The notes below the pieces were generated by a model, which searched no databases, was not told the origin of the DNA, and saw nothing but the letters and a program-made list of their open reading frames with translations. A DNA stretch of 64,000 nt from Vibrio sp. VB16 (GTDB taxonomy: Bacteria > Pseudomonadota > Gammaproteobacteria > Enterobacterales > Vibrionaceae), in assembly GCF_015594925.2 (NCBI RefSeq), contig NZ_CP087591.1:1-64000 (forward strand), in the 5' to 3' direction. Below, piece after piece: positions 17,829-26,547 of the stretch; the first letter of the stretch is position 1; every line of letters starts with the position of its first letter. The translations under genes were made by a program, and so were the position numbers.

Positions 17829-18605
17829 TCAAAGTCGGCCATAGAAGGTCATTCTTGCTGATTCTGATAAACTCATGTTCTGTTGAGCATTATAAGCCAA
17901 GACAACCAGCATTCGAGTTTTGTCTCCTTGCGTCGGTGTAACTCTATGTATCGCGTTACGGCCCCTGAAAAGCGCTAACGTTCCAGGCTTCACTTTCAGT
18001 ATTTTCGGCTGTTGATCTCCAGATAAAATTTCTGCGACACCGTTGTAATTCATTTCACCCGCGTCGGCATCGCGCATATTTTCAACGTATTCAAACTGTC
18101 CACCTGCATCTGGCGATTGTAAAAGCAAAGTAACTGCAAAAGAGGATTCGTCGAAATGCCACCCTAATTCTTGACCTTTATCGGCATAGTGCAAATTGAT
18201 TGATGACAATGGATCGGCGTAGTTATACAGCTTATCTTCCCCTAGAACGTTGGCTAAGAAATCGCGCAATACATCTGAATCATAAAGCGTTCTTAATGGC
18301 GACTCATCGCCAATTTGATCATCGGTAATACACCCTTTTGACGATTGAACGGTCTGGTTTCTTGGGTGGATCTCATCGTAATTTCCGTCAGAGGGTTTCA
18401 GATAAACGTTGTGGTCATTTTTCGAATAATAAGCTAAGTGTTTTTTTTCTATTCCTTCAGCGATCATCTGGTTTATCGCTTGTTGAGAAATAAAGTCAGG
18501 AAGTATTAAGGCACCACATTCATCTAGCTTCTCTTTGCATTGACGGCTGAAACCTACATCTGATATTGGGTAGCTATCTAGTTCTACTATTTCATTGAAT
18601 AACAT
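17829..18605 (-). CDS. 2-oxoglutarate/Fe(II)-dependent oxygenase
   Basis: This 258-residue soluble protein carries the facial triad of the family: GWHFDESSF (HxD, about residues 145-147) and RNAIHRVTP (His about 222) followed by KTRMLVVLAYN, whose arginine should bind 2-oxoglutarate. The sequence LLLQSPDAGGQFEYV between them is typical of the double-stranded beta-helix core. The reaction would be hydroxylation or a related oxidation of a small molecule, and the substrate cannot be told. The gene is alone, reads away from a long non-coding stretch, and is not clearly tied to the secretion operon next to it. Confidence 0.82.
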   Translation of the reverse strand: MLFNEIVELDSYPISDVGFSRQCKEKLDECGALILPDFISQQAINQMIAEGIEKKHLAYYSKNDHNVYLKPSDGNYDEIHPRNQTVQSSKGCITDDQIGDESPLRTLYDSDVLRDFLANVLGEDKLYNYADPLSSINLHYADKGQELGWHFDESSFAVTLLLQSPDAGGQFEYVENMRDADAGEMNYNGVAEILSGDQQPKILKVKPGTLALFRGRNAIHRVTPTQGDKTRMLVVLAYNAQQNMSLSESARMTFYGRL

Positions 18606-19158
18606 TGTGTGACTTCCTTTGTCGTTTTAGTACGTAAAGAATAGATAATGATGAGCCGAATACGCTATTACATCAAATATTTGTACAGTTTAGATTGTAC
18701 CTGTCGCAAACATGATGGTGAACCTTAATCTTTCTTCCAATAGCATAGTTTCAAAGTTCCCCCCCCCTAAATTGAACTAGCGTTCTTCATTGGTAAATCG
18801 AAACGAAGCAATGTAATTGTGGGGCTTTCCTAATGACGCATTTTCAGAGCATATGTTGGCAGTAATACCTTTGAAGTATTCAGATATCCAAAGACCTCCT
18901 TTCCTTTCACCGTATTCCACTTGAATTAAGAGTGAACGAGGTAACCTAATTACGCAGTATGTTGTTCTAACTCAATTTACAGTGATGTTTTAATTATTTA
19001 TCACCCATTCGGGTGATGAATAATCAATCTAACTATCACACACTGATTTTTTATATACGCCAGTAATTCAATAAAAATAAGGCTCATTTTCATTTTTGAA
19101 TTGCGGATAATTTTTAGCCTTAAACTATTTCCAATTTCAAGACATAGAAGGGAAGGTA
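18606..19158. other. 553-base non-coding region
   Basis: No open frame of note is present. It holds the divergent upstream regions of the oxygenase and the large lipoprotein, a run of nine C at 18759-18767, and a near-perfect palindrome at 18992-19023. The part just before the lipoprotein is strongly AT-rich, as expected for a promoter, but I could not pick a convincing -35/-10 pair. Confidence 0.6.
18992..19023. repeat. 32-base imperfect palindrome
   Basis: The 14-base arms ATTATTTATCACCC and GGGTGATGAATAAT pair with a single mismatch around a 4-base loop (ATTC). No T-run follows on the plus strand. It may be an operator, a hairpin in the leader of the lipoprotein mRNA, or a leftover terminator. 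Confidence 0.55.
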
Positions 19159-20775
19159 ATGAAAACATTATTTTTAGCGCTTACGTTAGCTAGTATATTA
19201 GTTGGATGTGGCGGTAGTGATGACAACAGCGATAACAATGATTCAGGGAGCAGTACAACGTTAACCGGGGTGTTTGTTGATAGCCCTGTGGGAGGTATCT
19301 CATATCGAACTGAAACAAAAGCAGGTACAACTAACGAACTTGGTGAGTACGATTATGTTGATGGAGAAACGGTCACATTTTTTATTAACGATTTAGAATT
19401 CCCTCCGGTCTTGGCGAGCGGCATAATTACGCCTATGGATATGAGCGATGAGCCGACTACGCAGACCAATATCCTACAATTATTACAAACGCTAGATAAA
19501 GATGGTAACCCAGAAAATGGAATTACGATTGATGACGCCGCCACTGCCGCATTTGCTGATGCGAGTGGACTAGATATCACGTCTACAAGTTTTGATACTG
19601 ATGTTGCAGGTAAATTATCTGGTTTAGGTCTGACTATTGTTAGCAAAGAGGATGCGCAAGATCACTTCAAAAGCACTCTACTTGGTTCCTGGGTATTATC
19701 TGAGGGGGATAACAAACGCAATGTTCTCACCTTCCTCGATAAGAACCGCTACATTATTATTCACGAACACAGTGATGACGGCGACCAAGAAGCAGGCTCT
19801 GTCGAGTATGGCACTTATACTTGGAACCTAGAAACTGGAGGCTTTCTTGTTAATGTTACTGGAGAGTCTGATTCATCAGGTGGATTATCTGACCTATCTC
19901 CTTCTACTACTATCTCAGTTGAGCAAAACAATCTTAACTTTACGACTCCGGGGGAAGGCTCGTTCACTTTCACACGTATTACTAGTGTTGACAACTCATT
20001 AATAGGTGCATGGAGTATGCATGAAGAGGAGGATGATAATTGGAATATTCTCACGTTTATCACCACTACTGAATATATTATTGCTCATACCAATAACCAA
20101 GAGTCTTATTCTGAAGGATCGGCGCAATCTTATTCTGGGGAATTTGGAACCTACAGTTTAGACGGAGAAAATAAGTTTAGAGCCTTAAGCGCAAGTGTTG
20201 ATTCTGATGGTGAGGGTGGACTATACAATGTTCAAGATATATCTGATCAAGAAAACGAAACCGTAACCGTTCATCCTTGGGGGGATCTTATTTTCGTCGA
20301 TCAGAACGAAGGTTCGTATAGCTTTGCACGGATTGGTCGTTTTTCTACCACGACTAAAGTGAATGTGCTTGAGGAATCAGGTTCCACTCTTCTGCTTGGT
20401 GATTTAGATACAATATCCGTTACGCGTTCTGATGATTTTTATAATTTCAGAGAAGATTATGACCTTTGTGAGTTTATTATAACAACAACGAAAGATGGTG
20501 AAAACATACCATATAACAATTTTTCTCTTCAATTACGTTCAAGTGACATCGGTACTGTCAAATATGATGATACAGAGGGCACTGGTAACGTCACATGGAA
20601 AGTGGATTCATCAGGAACCTTAATATGGGAAGAGAATAACTCTATTAAGGAAAGTCATTTCGTTAAAATTAAAGGGAAAGAGAACGCTATTTTGGCGTCC
20701 ATGGTAACTGAATCTAATGGGAATACAGAGGATACTTTGGTTGAGGCAACGTTCACTTGTTCAATGGCACCTTAG
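19159..20775 (+). CDS. Large surface-type lipoprotein with tandem internal repeat
   Basis: This 538-residue protein starts with a lipoprotein signal and lipobox (LVGCGG, Cys17), followed by an Asp/Ser-rich linker (SDDNSDNNDSGS). The next segment (TGVFVDSPVGGISYRT, GEYDYVDGETVTF) is like a carboxypeptidase-regulatory or SdrD-type beta fold seen in gammaproteobacterial lipoproteins. Two related blocks of about 100 residues follow. One begins LLGSWVLSEGDNKRNVLTFL near residue 173, the other LIGAWSMHEEEDDNWNILTF near residue 280. It should be anchored in the outer membrane. The gene has an AAGGGAAGG ribosome site and its own terminator. Function is unknown; binding or adhesion is a guess. Confidence 0.8.
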   Translation: MKTLFLALTLASILVGCGGSDDNSDNNDSGSSTTLTGVFVDSPVGGISYRTETKAGTTNELGEYDYVDGETVTFFINDLEFPPVLASGIITPMDMSDEPTTQTNILQLLQTLDKDGNPENGITIDDAATAAFADASGLDITSTSFDTDVAGKLSGLGLTIVSKEDAQDHFKSTLLGSWVLSEGDNKRNVLTFLDKNRYIIIHEHSDDGDQEAGSVEYGTYTWNLETGGFLVNVTGESDSSGGLSDLSPSTTISVEQNNLNFTTPGEGSFTFTRITSVDNSLIGAWSMHEEEDDNWNILTFITTTEYIIAHTNNQESYSEGSAQSYSGEFGTYSLDGENKFRALSASVDSDGEGGLYNVQDISDQENETVTVHPWGDLIFVDQNEGSYSFARIGRFSTTTKVNVLEESGSTLLLGDLDTISVTRSDDFYNFREDYDLCEFIITTTKDGENIPYNNFSLQLRSSDIGTVKYDDTEGTGNVTWKVDSSGTLIWEENNSIKESHFVKIKGKENAILASMVTESNGNTEDTLVEATFTCSMAP

Positions 20776-20847
20776 TTTTTTGATAAGGCATTTATAGAAG
20801 GGACTCAGAGGGTTGGTACCACCCTTTCTAATGTTGACTCTCGGAAA

Positions 20848-20885
20848 TAAAGCTCTAATCTATGTTTGCATCGATTAGAGCTTTT
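20848..20885. terminator. Terminator after the lipoprotein gene
   Basis: The stem AAGCTCTAATC/GATTAGAGCTT is perfect over 11 bases with a 12-base loop and ends in TTTT on the plus strand. Confidence 0.8.
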
Positions 20886-20953
20886 GACCCTGTAAATAAT
20901 TTTTTGACTAGAGGGATGTTTACAACTTTTTTATTTTTTATATTTACTAATTT

Positions 20954-22174
20954 TTAGTTTTGGAGCAGGCTTTCTAAGCAATGTTCCTGAATACCATAAA
21001 ATTCTTTAATTGACTTTATTTGCTCAAGTATGAGGGTGTTATCGATTGGTTTTTTGCGTTTTTGCGCCAATATCATTTTGTTTTTGCTCGTGTGCTCTAG
21101 TGAAATAAACTCAAATACTTTTGTATCGTATCCGTTGGCTTCCAACAACAAAGCACGCAATCCATCTGTCACCATTTCTGCTTCTTGACCAAGGTGAATA
21201 CCATGCTGTAGAAGTGGTGCTAGTAATGTTGGCGATTTCATTTGTGGACGTATTTGTTTATGGCAACAAGGTGAACACATAATAATTTCTGCATTGGTTC
21301 GAATACCCATATGAATAGCGTAATCGGTGGCAATATCGCAGGCATGCAGCGCTATCATGATATTAATACCTTGTGCTTTAAAGTGTTGCACATCGCCCTG
21401 CTCAAATTTAATGCCCTCTAACGCTAGCTTCTGTGCCGTCGAGTTACATAAATCAACCAAATTTTGGCGTAGTTCTACACCCGTCACTTCTGTTTTTACT
21501 TGTAGCTTATCAATAAAATAATCATGCACAGCGAAGGTCAAGTAAGCTTTACCTGACCCAAAGTCGGCAATATGTACTTTGTCATGTTTAGCAAGTCCGG
21601 TGCTATCAATCGCGTGCGACAATATTTCAATAAATTTATTGATTTGTTTCCATTTTCGCGACATAGCAGGAATGATATTTCCTTTGAGATCCGTTACACC
21701 TAACTCATGTAGATAAGGTCGGTTTTGTTCTACGAAGCGATTTTTCGTGCGATCATGAGATGTCATTTCTGTTTTCTGAAGTGTTTTATTTTTGTTTGGG
21801 TACTTTTTCATTAACACTTTTCCTTTTTTACTTACACTTAATTGCACTTCCCATTCATTCGTTACTAAGTGCGCGTTAAAAAAGTGGCTACCTAACTCGG
21901 ATTGCCAAAAAGCCAGTGATTCTTCAATGGTTAAGTTTTTGGTGATGTGATGAGTTTTATATTCATGTAAAAAAGAAAGTAATCGTTGATCTTTTAATGA
22001 GAGTGGTCGAATGGTTATGCGTTTTAGATCTGCTTTATCACCATTGTATTTTGACAGTACTAACCGTTGCAGCTGTTGCTCATTGAATGCGTCATTGCAG
22101 GTTTGTAAAAACAGGTCAAATTCGGCGGAATTGTAGATTGGCATAACAGTCTCTTTTAATATTTTTAAACGCAT
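20954..22174 (-). CDS. SAM-dependent methyltransferase, Methyltransf_32-like
   Basis: This 406-residue cytosolic protein has an N-terminal helical half and a C-terminal Rossmann methyltransferase domain. The SAM motif is VHIADFGSGKAYLTFAV (about residues 205-220), followed by VTGVELR. The late motif IALHACDIATDYAI with MCSPCCHKQI is characteristic of the PF13679 group, some of which are linked to RNA or protein methylation. The substrate is unknown. ATG at 22172-22174 is kept as start because GGAG lies 8 bases before it; a second ATG ten codons later is possible. No operon partner is evident. Confidence 0.8.
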   Translation of the reverse strand: MRLKILKETVMPIYNSAEFDLFLQTCNDAFNEQQLQRLVLSKYNGDKADLKRITIRPLSLKDQRLLSFLHEYKTHHITKNLTIEESLAFWQSELGSHFFNAHLVTNEWEVQLSVSKKGKVLMKKYPNKNKTLQKTEMTSHDRTKNRFVEQNRPYLHELGVTDLKGNIIPAMSRKWKQINKFIEILSHAIDSTGLAKHDKVHIADFGSGKAYLTFAVHDYFIDKLQVKTEVTGVELRQNLVDLCNSTAQKLALEGIKFEQGDVQHFKAQGINIMIALHACDIATDYAIHMGIRTNAEIIMCSPCCHKQIRPQMKSPTLLAPLLQHGIHLGQEAEMVTDGLRALLLEANGYDTKVFEFISLEHTSKNKMILAQKRKKPIDNTLILEQIKSIKEFYGIQEHCLESLLQN

Positions 22175-22232
22175 AATTAGTACTCCATTCTACAGGTAAT
22201 GTTATTCAAATCTTTAATCTTATTTTATTTTA

Positions 22233-22424
22233 TTATTCATCAGGGATTGTTGCGTAATCCGAATAGAAGGCAAAACCGGATTCTTCAATAGGGCGATAGA
22301 CTATAATGGTTAACCGGAAAAGCGAGTCATCGATAAAAAGGTGCCAATGCGTTAGCCATGGCTTTGACCTAGTGTTCAGTATCACTCGACAAATTGGACC
22401 AAAAAATAATTTCTCTGCTTCCAC
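22233..22424 (-). CDS. Possible small protein, 63 residues
   Basis: This frame starts with GTG and encodes a protein rich in aromatic and hydrophobic residues (WLTHWHLFIDDSLFRLTIIVYRPIEE) with no clear membrane helix. The ribosome site is weak. It lies just after the guaC terminator. I do not recognise it, and it could be a chance open frame. Confidence 0.35.
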   Translation of the reverse strand: MEAEKLFFGPICRVILNTRSKPWLTHWHLFIDDSLFRLTIIVYRPIEESGFAFYSDYATIPDE

Positions 22425-22449
22425 TTTGTCGCCACTTGCCCTATTTTAG

Positions 22450-22476
22450 GCAAAAAAAGAGCCGCTAAAAGCGACC
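22450..22476 (-). terminator. Terminator after guaC
   Basis: On the minus strand the stem GGGTCGC/GCGGCTC (with G-T pairs) and loop TTTTA are followed by seven T. Confidence 0.75.
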
Positions 22477-22511
22477 CTGTTTTGTGCAAAACTTTACGAT
22501 TACCGTGAGTT

Positions 22512-23555
22512 TTACTCTTTACCGTAAACGTTGTTTTCTTGCTCTTGCACTCGGATAAATGTTGTACGCTTGGTTAGCTCTTTAAGCCTTGCTGCGCCTA
22601 CATAAGTACAGGTTGAACGTACGCCTCCGAGGATGTCTGAAATGGTTTCATGCACACTTCCACGGAACGGAATTAATACGGTTTTACCTTCAGCCGCGCG
22701 GTATTTGGCCACACCACCAGAATGCTTCGCCATCGCGCTCTCGGAACTCATTCCGTAGAATTTCATGAACGTCTTGCCATCTTTTTCTATTGTTTCACCA
22801 CCAGATTCTTCATGTCCGGCTAACATGCCGCCTAACATAACAAAGTCTGCACCGCCACCAAAGGCCTTTGAAACGTCGCCTGCGCATGAACACCCACCAT
22901 CACCAATGATTGCACCACCTAAGCCGTGAGCGGCATCAGCGCACTCAATAATAGCGGACAATTGTGGGTAGCCTACTCCCGTTTTTACGCGGGTCGTACA
23001 AACCGAACCAGGACCAATGCCTACTTTTACAATGTCAGCACCGGCAAGAATGAGTTCTTCAACCATGTCACCAGTAACGACATTTCCTGCAGAGATAACC
23101 TTATCAGGAAACTGTTCACGCACCTTGGTGACGTACTCAACTAGATGCTCAGAGTAACCATTAGCGATATCAACGCAGATAAATATAATTTCGTCGGTCA
23201 TCGCCATGATATCAATCGTCTTTTGAAAATCGACTTCTGACGTGCCAGTAGAAACCATAACATTATTTAGTGTTTTAGAGTCCGCACCTTCGATAAACTG
23301 TTTCCAATCATCAACGGTGTAATGTTTGTGAACCGCTGTCATAACGTTATGTTCAGTTAGTGCTTTGGCCATTTCGAAGGTTGCAACTGAATCCATATTC
23401 GCTGCAATGACTGGCACGCCGGACCAATGACGACCACTATGCTTGAATGTGATGTCGCGGGTTAAATTAACTTGAGAGCGACTTTTAAGCGTTGAACGCT
23501 TTGGACGAAATAATACATCTTTAAAGCCGAGCTTCAGTTCCTGTTCAATACGCAT
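22512..23555 (-). CDS. guaC: GMP reductase
   Basis: This 347-residue cytosolic enzyme reduces GMP to IMP and ammonia with NADPH, returning guanine nucleotides to the purine pool. The length equals that of E. coli GuaC. The catalytic loop GIGPGSVCTTR places the active cysteine at residue 186, the expected position. IMPDH-family features GDGGCSCAGDVSKAFGGGADFVMLG and the flap GMSSESAM are present, and there is no CBS domain, which separates it from GuaB. It is transcribed alone from a strong-looking promoter at 23694-23721 and ends at its own terminator. Its mRNA probably begins with a terminator-like hairpin. Confidence 0.97.
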   Translation of the reverse strand: MRIEQELKLGFKDVLFRPKRSTLKSRSQVNLTRDITFKHSGRHWSGVPVIAANMDSVATFEMAKALTEHNVMTAVHKHYTVDDWKQFIEGADSKTLNNVMVSTGTSEVDFQKTIDIMAMTDEIIFICVDIANGYSEHLVEYVTKVREQFPDKVISAGNVVTGDMVEELILAGADIVKVGIGPGSVCTTRVKTGVGYPQLSAIIECADAAHGLGGAIIGDGGCSCAGDVSKAFGGGADFVMLGGMLAGHEESGGETIEKDGKTFMKFYGMSSESAMAKHSGGVAKYRAAEGKTVLIPFRGSVHETISDILGGVRSTCTYVGAARLKELTKRTTFIRVQEQENNVYGKE

Positions 23556-23653
23556 TGTGCATTTCCTTGTTTCAGTAACGATGTGCCTAACACCTAGTCT
23601 TAAAGAAGGTGCATTCTGATCACCTTTTGCAGTCGGTTTTCATGCTTCGGGCA

Positions 23654-23690
23654 CAAAAAAACCGGAGCATTGGCAGACGCTCCGGTTTTC
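23654..23690 (-). promoter_or_regulatory. Terminator-like hairpin at the very start of the guaC transcript
   Basis: On the minus strand the stem ACCGGAGC/GCTCCGGT (extended by A-T pairs) has a 10-base loop and is followed by seven T, the form of a strong intrinsic terminator. It starts about 5-7 bases after the -10 box, so it would be the first element of the guaC mRNA. It could be an attenuator, a 5' stabilising hairpin, or the terminator of an unseen short RNA. Confidence 0.7.
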
Positions 23691-23693
23691 AGC

Positions 23694-23721
23694 ATTATAG
23701 GTCGATAATCCGCGCTGACAA
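23694..23721 (-). promoter_or_regulatory. guaC: Sigma-70 promoter for guaC
   Basis: Reading the minus strand, TTGTCA (23716-23721) and a consensus TATAAT (23694-23699) are separated by 16 bases. The expected start of transcription is near 23687, about 130 bases before the guaC start codon. Confidence 0.75.
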
Positions 23722-24033
23722 GTCTGATATTTGATTTTTTTTTGTGGTATCCTGACAAAGATTCCATATCCTAAACTTATCTAAGACGTCTTCTAATTCA
23801 CACACAACTACTATTACTTATTTACTTACAATAGGTTGAGTTATTACTTAGGTTATCTATTCAAGAAGGTCATTCTTCTCACCATTGAATTTACTACCCG
23901 CGCGACCACACAAGAATCAGCGATAGTTTATGTAATGAATTTGTTCTTCATTGTTTTATATCAAAAATTAGATCTCATTTAGTAAGACAATGTACTTTCT
24001 AACCCATTTTATAGCTCAATTAGGGAATTCACT

Positions 24034-24543
24034 ATGGCAGATCCACATATCAAACCGGAGATGGATTGGCTCGATCATTTAACCGTGGTCATCTATAGAT
24101 TAGGCTTTACATTTTGCTTTCCAGTCATTGCATTGTTGCCTTGGGGCCTTGACTACCCTATCCAAAATCTCATTTTTGTATGTGCCATCATGTGCGCTTC
24201 GTCGCTACACGTTTATATGAAACCTTTTCGACTGCTTTTGCAAATGGCGACTTGGGTCGGTTTGATTTGTGTATTGCTTGGTTACCCAGAAATAGGCCTT
24301 GGTGGCGCATTTATTACGCTTGGTGGGCTTTGTTACAAAGAATATTTTTGCTTTAAGGTGCCTGGACTCCCATTTCAGCCCTTGATACTCGCTGCATTAT
24401 GGTTCAGTTTGCAGTTTGATGCTGATCTCGCAAGTAAGATTTTTGCATCCGCGTCATCCCTACTATTTTTGATTGTTAGCGTCGCCAAGTGGCGCATGCC
24501 AAGACACTTTGATATTGGTGATAAAACGAAATATGATGTGTAA
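24034..24543 (+). CDS. Integral membrane protein, probably DUF2301 family
   Basis: This 169-residue protein has about five hydrophobic helices, with short loops and a charged tail (KWRMPRHFDIGDKTKYDV). Features such as GYPEIGLGGAFITLGGLCYKE and KVPGLPFQPL fit uncharacterised inner-membrane proteins of the DUF2301 group. The assignment is from memory of the family and not certain. It is a single gene with its own terminator. No function can be proposed. Confidence 0.65.
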   Translation: MADPHIKPEMDWLDHLTVVIYRLGFTFCFPVIALLPWGLDYPIQNLIFVCAIMCASSLHVYMKPFRLLLQMATWVGLICVLLGYPEIGLGGAFITLGGLCYKEYFCFKVPGLPFQPLILAALWFSLQFDADLASKIFASASSLLFLIVSVAKWRMPRHFDIGDKTKYDV

Positions 24544-24549
24544 AACGAC

Positions 24550-24583
24550 AAAGAGCGGCTTCAATGATTAAAGCCGCTCTTTG
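24550..24583. terminator. Terminator between the DUF2301-type gene and nnr
   Basis: A perfect stem AAAGAGCGGCTT/AAGCCGCTCTTT with an 8-base loop lies between two convergent genes and can serve both. Confidence 0.85.
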
Positions 24584-24604
24584 TTAACTCTTTTATATGT
24601 AACG

Positions 24605-26089
24605 CTATATCCCGTTTGCGAGCCTTCTTATTGTGGGAAATAGATCCGATGCTAAGAGGCCACGTTCACCCTCTTTTTCAACGCATATGTCGGCTGCACT
24701 TGAGTGAATCCAAACACCAACACGAGCCGCGACGCTCAGAGATAATCCTTGTGCAATCAATCCAGCTATAACACCCGTTAGCACATCCCCCATCCCTCCT
24801 GTTGCCATACCAGGATTCCCGCTTTGACAGACCCAATATGACTCACCGTCATAAATAATAGTGCCTGCACCTTTTAAAACAACAACACCACCATATTTTA
24901 GCTGCAACGTTCGAGCGCTTGAGAAGCGGTCATGTTCAACTTCTGGTACGCTCATATTTAGAAGCCTCGACGCTTCTCCAGGGTGCGGAGTGATGACGCG
25001 GCGTCGATTAAAATCTGGGGTTTTTGCTAGCACGTTAAGGCCATCAGCATCAACCACCATTGGCTTTTCCACCGTTCTGGAGTAACCAACTAACGATCGT
25101 CCCCAACTTGAACTACCAAGCCCCGGACCCAGCGCTATAACATCGGCCCACCATAAATGGTCGTTTATTTCGTTGCTGTTTCCGCGCCAATCAAACACCA
25201 TAATCTCTGGTCGAGCACTAACCAGCGCTGGCACATTTTCAGGTTGTGTTACGACTCGAGTAAGCCCTGCGCCCACGCGAGCGCACGCTTCTGATGTTAA
25301 ACGAATAGCACCAAACAAGCCTCTATCACCACCTAAGCAGAGTACACGTCCAAAATCGCCCTTATGTGATGCTCTCGCGCGTTTAGCCAGATGGTCATTA
25401 ACATCAGATTGAGAGATGAGTTTAATGTTGGATAGCACCGATTTGGTAAATAAATCAGAAAGACCCAGTCCAGCAAAAATGATATCCCCGGTATAATTAG
25501 CGGCTTGTCCGGTATACAAGCCCCTTTTTAAGCCAATAAAAGAAACCGTATATCTAGCGGCAACACATACACCTAACACCGAACCGGTATCTGGACACAG
25601 TCCGGATGGTATATCAACCGAAATGGTTTCCGCTTCACTTCGATTAATGTGTGCGATTACTTGGGCATGTTCTTCACGCAGATTTCCTTCAAAGCCTGTC
25701 CCTAATAAGGCATCTACTATTAGGTCACATTTTTTTGAGGTGTTATCAGAAAAAGACTCTATTTTTCCACCTACTTGAGCCCACTTTCCCTGGGCTATTT
25801 TTGCATCACCCTTGGCCTTACTTAACTCGCCTATATGTATTAATGTGACACTGTAACCTGATGCTTTTGCTAAACGTGCAATGACGTAACCATCACCACC
25901 ATTATTGCCTGAGCCGCAGTAGACATGCATGCTGTGAGAGTCTGGAAAACAACGCTGTATATGTTCAAATACTGCCGTTCCGGCTCTTTCCATCAACTCA
26001 AACATATCTAAACCAAGCTCAGCGCTTAGTTTTTTTTCCCCAGCTTTTACTTGTTGCGCGGTATAAAGAAACCTTCCCTGATCAACCAC
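24605..26089 (-). CDS. nnr: Bifunctional NAD(P)H-hydrate epimerase/dehydratase
   Basis: This 494-residue repair enzyme restores damaged NAD(P)H hydrates. The N-terminal YjeF_N domain (about residues 1-215) holds CGSGNNGGDGYVIARL and VDIPSGL. The C-terminal ribokinase-like ADP-dependent dehydratase domain (about 225-494) holds the late motif SGNPGMATGGMGDVLTG. Length is normal. The usual neighbour tsaE is absent; here nnr follows a PAS protein and a response regulator by only 5 bases, so it is probably co-transcribed with them. It could be a second nnr copy in this genome. Confidence 0.93.
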   Translation of the reverse strand: MVDQGRFLYTAQQVKAGEKKLSAELGLDMFELMERAGTAVFEHIQRCFPDSHSMHVYCGSGNNGGDGYVIARLAKASGYSVTLIHIGELSKAKGDAKIAQGKWAQVGGKIESFSDNTSKKCDLIVDALLGTGFEGNLREEHAQVIAHINRSEAETISVDIPSGLCPDTGSVLGVCVAARYTVSFIGLKRGLYTGQAANYTGDIIFAGLGLSDLFTKSVLSNIKLISQSDVNDHLAKRARASHKGDFGRVLCLGGDRGLFGAIRLTSEACARVGAGLTRVVTQPENVPALVSARPEIMVFDWRGNSNEINDHLWWADVIALGPGLGSSSWGRSLVGYSRTVEKPMVVDADGLNVLAKTPDFNRRRVITPHPGEASRLLNMSVPEVEHDRFSSARTLQLKYGGVVVLKGAGTIIYDGESYWVCQSGNPGMATGGMGDVLTGVIAGLIAQGLSLSVAARVGVWIHSSAADICVEKEGERGLLASDLFPTIRRLANGI

Positions 26090-26094
26090 AATGA

Positions 26095-26547
26095 CTACCC
26101 CTTAATGTCACTTTTTCTATTTTCCGTCATTGCTTCTGCTGTTGCATCTTGAATAGAAAGAAACAATGATTTTATCTCTCCGGTTGGAGTTCGCATCGGA
26201 TTAAGGGTCACATTTTGATACATATAATCCGCTTGTTGCGTAATAGGCCTTACGTTTCTGCACTTAAACAAATAAGGCCTTTGTCTCCAAGTAACAAAAC
26301 TTCGACAACCTAGATCGAAAACAGGCTTTGCCTTAATGACAAACCATTCTTTTTGTATCTCAGGAAACACTTCAAAAATCGATTTTCCGATCACATCATG
26401 CGCTTGCTTGCCACTATGATGCGTCATAAAACCATTCCAGACTTGTATATTAAATTCTTTATCTAGCACCACCAGACCAAGATCAACATTCTGAACCATG
26501 TCCACCATCCAATGAAACTGCTCGAACTCAGCTGGTAAACCTATCAT
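26095..26547 (-). CDS. Single PAS-domain protein
   Basis: This 150-residue soluble protein consists of one PAS fold (LVVLDKEFNIQVWNGFMTHHSG, then GKSIFEVFPEI and the late strand LFLSIQDATAEA). It has no kinase or cyclase output domain. Its start codon overlaps the stop of the CheC-type response regulator (TGATG), which implies translational coupling. It probably senses redox state, a ligand or a cofactor and talks to that regulator. No ligand residue can be identified. Confidence 0.85.
   Translation of the reverse strand: MIGLPAEFEQFHWMVDMVQNVDLGLVVLDKEFNIQVWNGFMTHHSGKQAHDVIGKSIFEVFPEIQKEWFVIKAKPVFDLGCRSFVTWRQRPYLFKCRNVRPITQQADYMYQNVTLNPMRTPTGEIKSLFLSIQDATAEAMTENRKSDIKG

Larger units (their letters stand above)
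23556..24033. other. Intergenic region between guaC and the DUF2301-type gene
   Basis: This 478-base stretch holds the guaC promoter and leader hairpin on the minus strand. The remaining 310 bases are AT-rich and serve as the upstream region of the plus-strand membrane protein. I saw no open frame, riboswitch fold or tRNA there. Confidence 0.6.
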
